Source: Candidatus Omnitrophota bacterium (lineage in GTDB: Bacteria > Omnitrophota > Gorgyraeia > Tantalellales > Tantalellaceae). From it: a stretch of DNA of 6,783 nt. The notes under the pieces are model-generated. The model worked only from the letters and a program-made list of their open reading frames with translations. It ran no database searches and was not told where the DNA came from. How positions within the stretch are numbered: the first letter of the stretch is position 1; each line of letters starts with the position of its first letter. Below are positions 5,930 through 6,783 of this stretch, piece by piece. The translations under genes and the position numbers were made by a program. The DNA is taken from NCBI GenBank assembly GCA_018814505.1, contig JAHIZQ010000290.1:1-6783 (forward strand), read 5' to 3'.

Positions 5930-6783
5930 TCATCCCAAAACTTTCTTAAATTCACTTGTCAATAACGGAACAACTTTAAAAAGATCGTCCACTATACCAT
6001 AAGTTGCTACACTAAAAATGGGAGCAGACGCGTCTTTATTTATCGCGACAATAACATCAGATGACTTCATTCCAATAAGATGCTGTATCTGACCGCTTAT
6101 TCCACAAGCAATATACACTTTCGGACAAACTGTTTTTCCGGTTTGTCCGACTTGATGCGAATATGGAATCCAATCCGCATCAACCGCTGAACGGGATGCG
6201 CCGACTGCCGCATTAAGCACCAAAGCAAGTTCTCTTATTATATCAAAATTTTCTTTAGCCCCTAATCCCCTCCCGCCAGACACTATTATATCAGCTTCCG
6301 CTAGATTAATGTTTTCCTCAATCTCTTCTACTATGTCTATTAGTTTGCTTCTTGAAACATAAACTTCATCAGGAAATGTCTCCCGAATTATTTCTCCTTT
6401 TCGGCCAGACACAACTTCCGCTTCTTTCATAACTTTGTGACGAACAGTAGCCATTTGAGGCCTTGTATTCGGAGAAATAATAGTGGCCATTATATTTCCA
6501 CCAAAAGCAGGTCTGGTTTGAAGAAGCATTTTTTCTTTAGGATCAATATCAAGCCCGGTACAATCCGCGGTAAGACCAGCTCTAATTGCCACAGCAACAC
6601 GTGAAATAAGGCTTCGCCCAATAGTTGTCGCTCCACAAAGAACAATTTCCGGTTTATATTTTAAAATAAGTTCCACTAAAATCTTGGTATACGGATCGTC
6701 CTGGTAAGACTTAAGTTTCGGGGAATCAATTAAATAAACAACATCAGTTCCTCTTTCGATAAGTTCCGCGCACTCACCCTCAA
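5930..6783 (-). CDS. etfA: Electron transfer flavoprotein alpha subunit (N-terminus beyond the right edge)
   Basis: EtfA pairs with EtfB to form the FAD-containing flavoprotein that passes electrons between acyl-CoA or other dehydrogenases and the quinone or ferredoxin pools. The frame is open from the right edge to TGA at 5932-5930, giving 283 visible residues; the family is usually about 320-400, so the N-terminus is missing. Numbering from the first full codon (6781), the C-terminal FAD-binding domain shows SRSAVDADW (196-204), HQVGQTGK (209-216), GISGQIQH (227-234) and INKD (247-250), all canonical. The preceding part has the typical AGLTADCTGL, RPAFGGNIMA and RPQMATVRH segments. A GTG at 6676 could be mistaken for a start, but 35 further in-frame codons upstream also read as EtfA. 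It is the last gene of its operon, with a terminator just downstream; etfB would be expected just upstream. Whether it is a bifurcating Etf cannot be judged without EtfB. Confidence 0.93.
   Translation of the reverse strand, partial: EGECAELIERGTDVVYLIDSPKLKSYQDDPYTKILVELILKYKPEIVLCGATTIGRSLISRVAVAIRAGLTADCTGLDIDPKEKMLLQTRPAFGGNIMATIISPNTRPQMATVRHKVMKEAEVVSGRKGEIIRETFPDEVYVSRSKLIDIVEEIEENINLAEADIIVSGGRGLGAKENFDIIRELALVLNAAVGASRSAVDADWIPYSHQVGQTGKTVCPKVYIACGISGQIQHLIGMKSSDVIVAINKDASAPIFSVATYGIVDDLFKVVPLLTSEFKKVLG

Noticed and set aside
5930..6676. EtfA starting at GTG 6676 as a complete 248-aa protein
   Set aside because: The frame stays open to the right edge and the 35 upstream codons read as normal protein sequence. 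248 residues is also too short for EtfA, so the gene is simply cut by the window.

Overview
This is an AT-rich bacterial chromosomal window (about 35-40 % GC by eye). It carries housekeeping and signalling genes and no phage, plasmid or CRISPR content. The lineage cannot be fixed from sequence alone. The combination of a bacterial condensin (Smc), an electron transfer flavoprotein, a GAF-GGDEF protein, a secreted protein whose signal peptide ends in a Trp-rich stretch, and short GGGACG-type palindromic repeats suggests an uncultured anaerobic Gram-negative lineage. Candidatus Omnitrophota or a related group is a plausible guess, held at low confidence.

Layout, left to right. Bases 1-228 (minus) hold the N-terminal 76 codons of an exported protein that runs off the left edge. 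Bases 229-593 are a divergent promoter region with a candidate promoter for each flanking gene. Bases 594-1838 (plus) encode a soluble GAF-GGDEF diguanylate cyclase with intact catalytic and feedback-inhibition motifs. Bases 1839-1955, between two convergent genes, are almost wholly a repeat element: three direct copies of AATAAATAGGGACG, a perfect 27-bp stem with a 5-nt loop, and two inverted copies. Bases 1956-5540 (minus) encode full-length Smc (1194 aa).

Bases 5587-5781 (minus) encode a 64-aa protein that is little more than a MerR-type DNA-binding domain, 46 nt upstream of smc. A strong sigma70-type promoter (TTGACG, 17 bp, TATACT; 5834-5862) drives this pair, and a perfect 16-bp palindrome (5808-5823) lies just downstream of the predicted transcription start. 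A symmetrical intrinsic terminator (5870-5909) separates this unit from the gene to its right. Bases 5930-6783 (minus) are the C-terminal 283 residues of EtfA, which runs off the right edge.

The main idea worth testing is that the mini-MerR protein, the palindrome and smc form a small regulatory unit in which a minimal MerR-like repressor controls its own transcription together with that of the condensin. The second is the palindromic repeat element that fills the gap between the convergent cyclase and smc genes and supplies sequence at both stop codons. Neither is proven here, and nothing else in the window looks like an undescribed multi-gene system.
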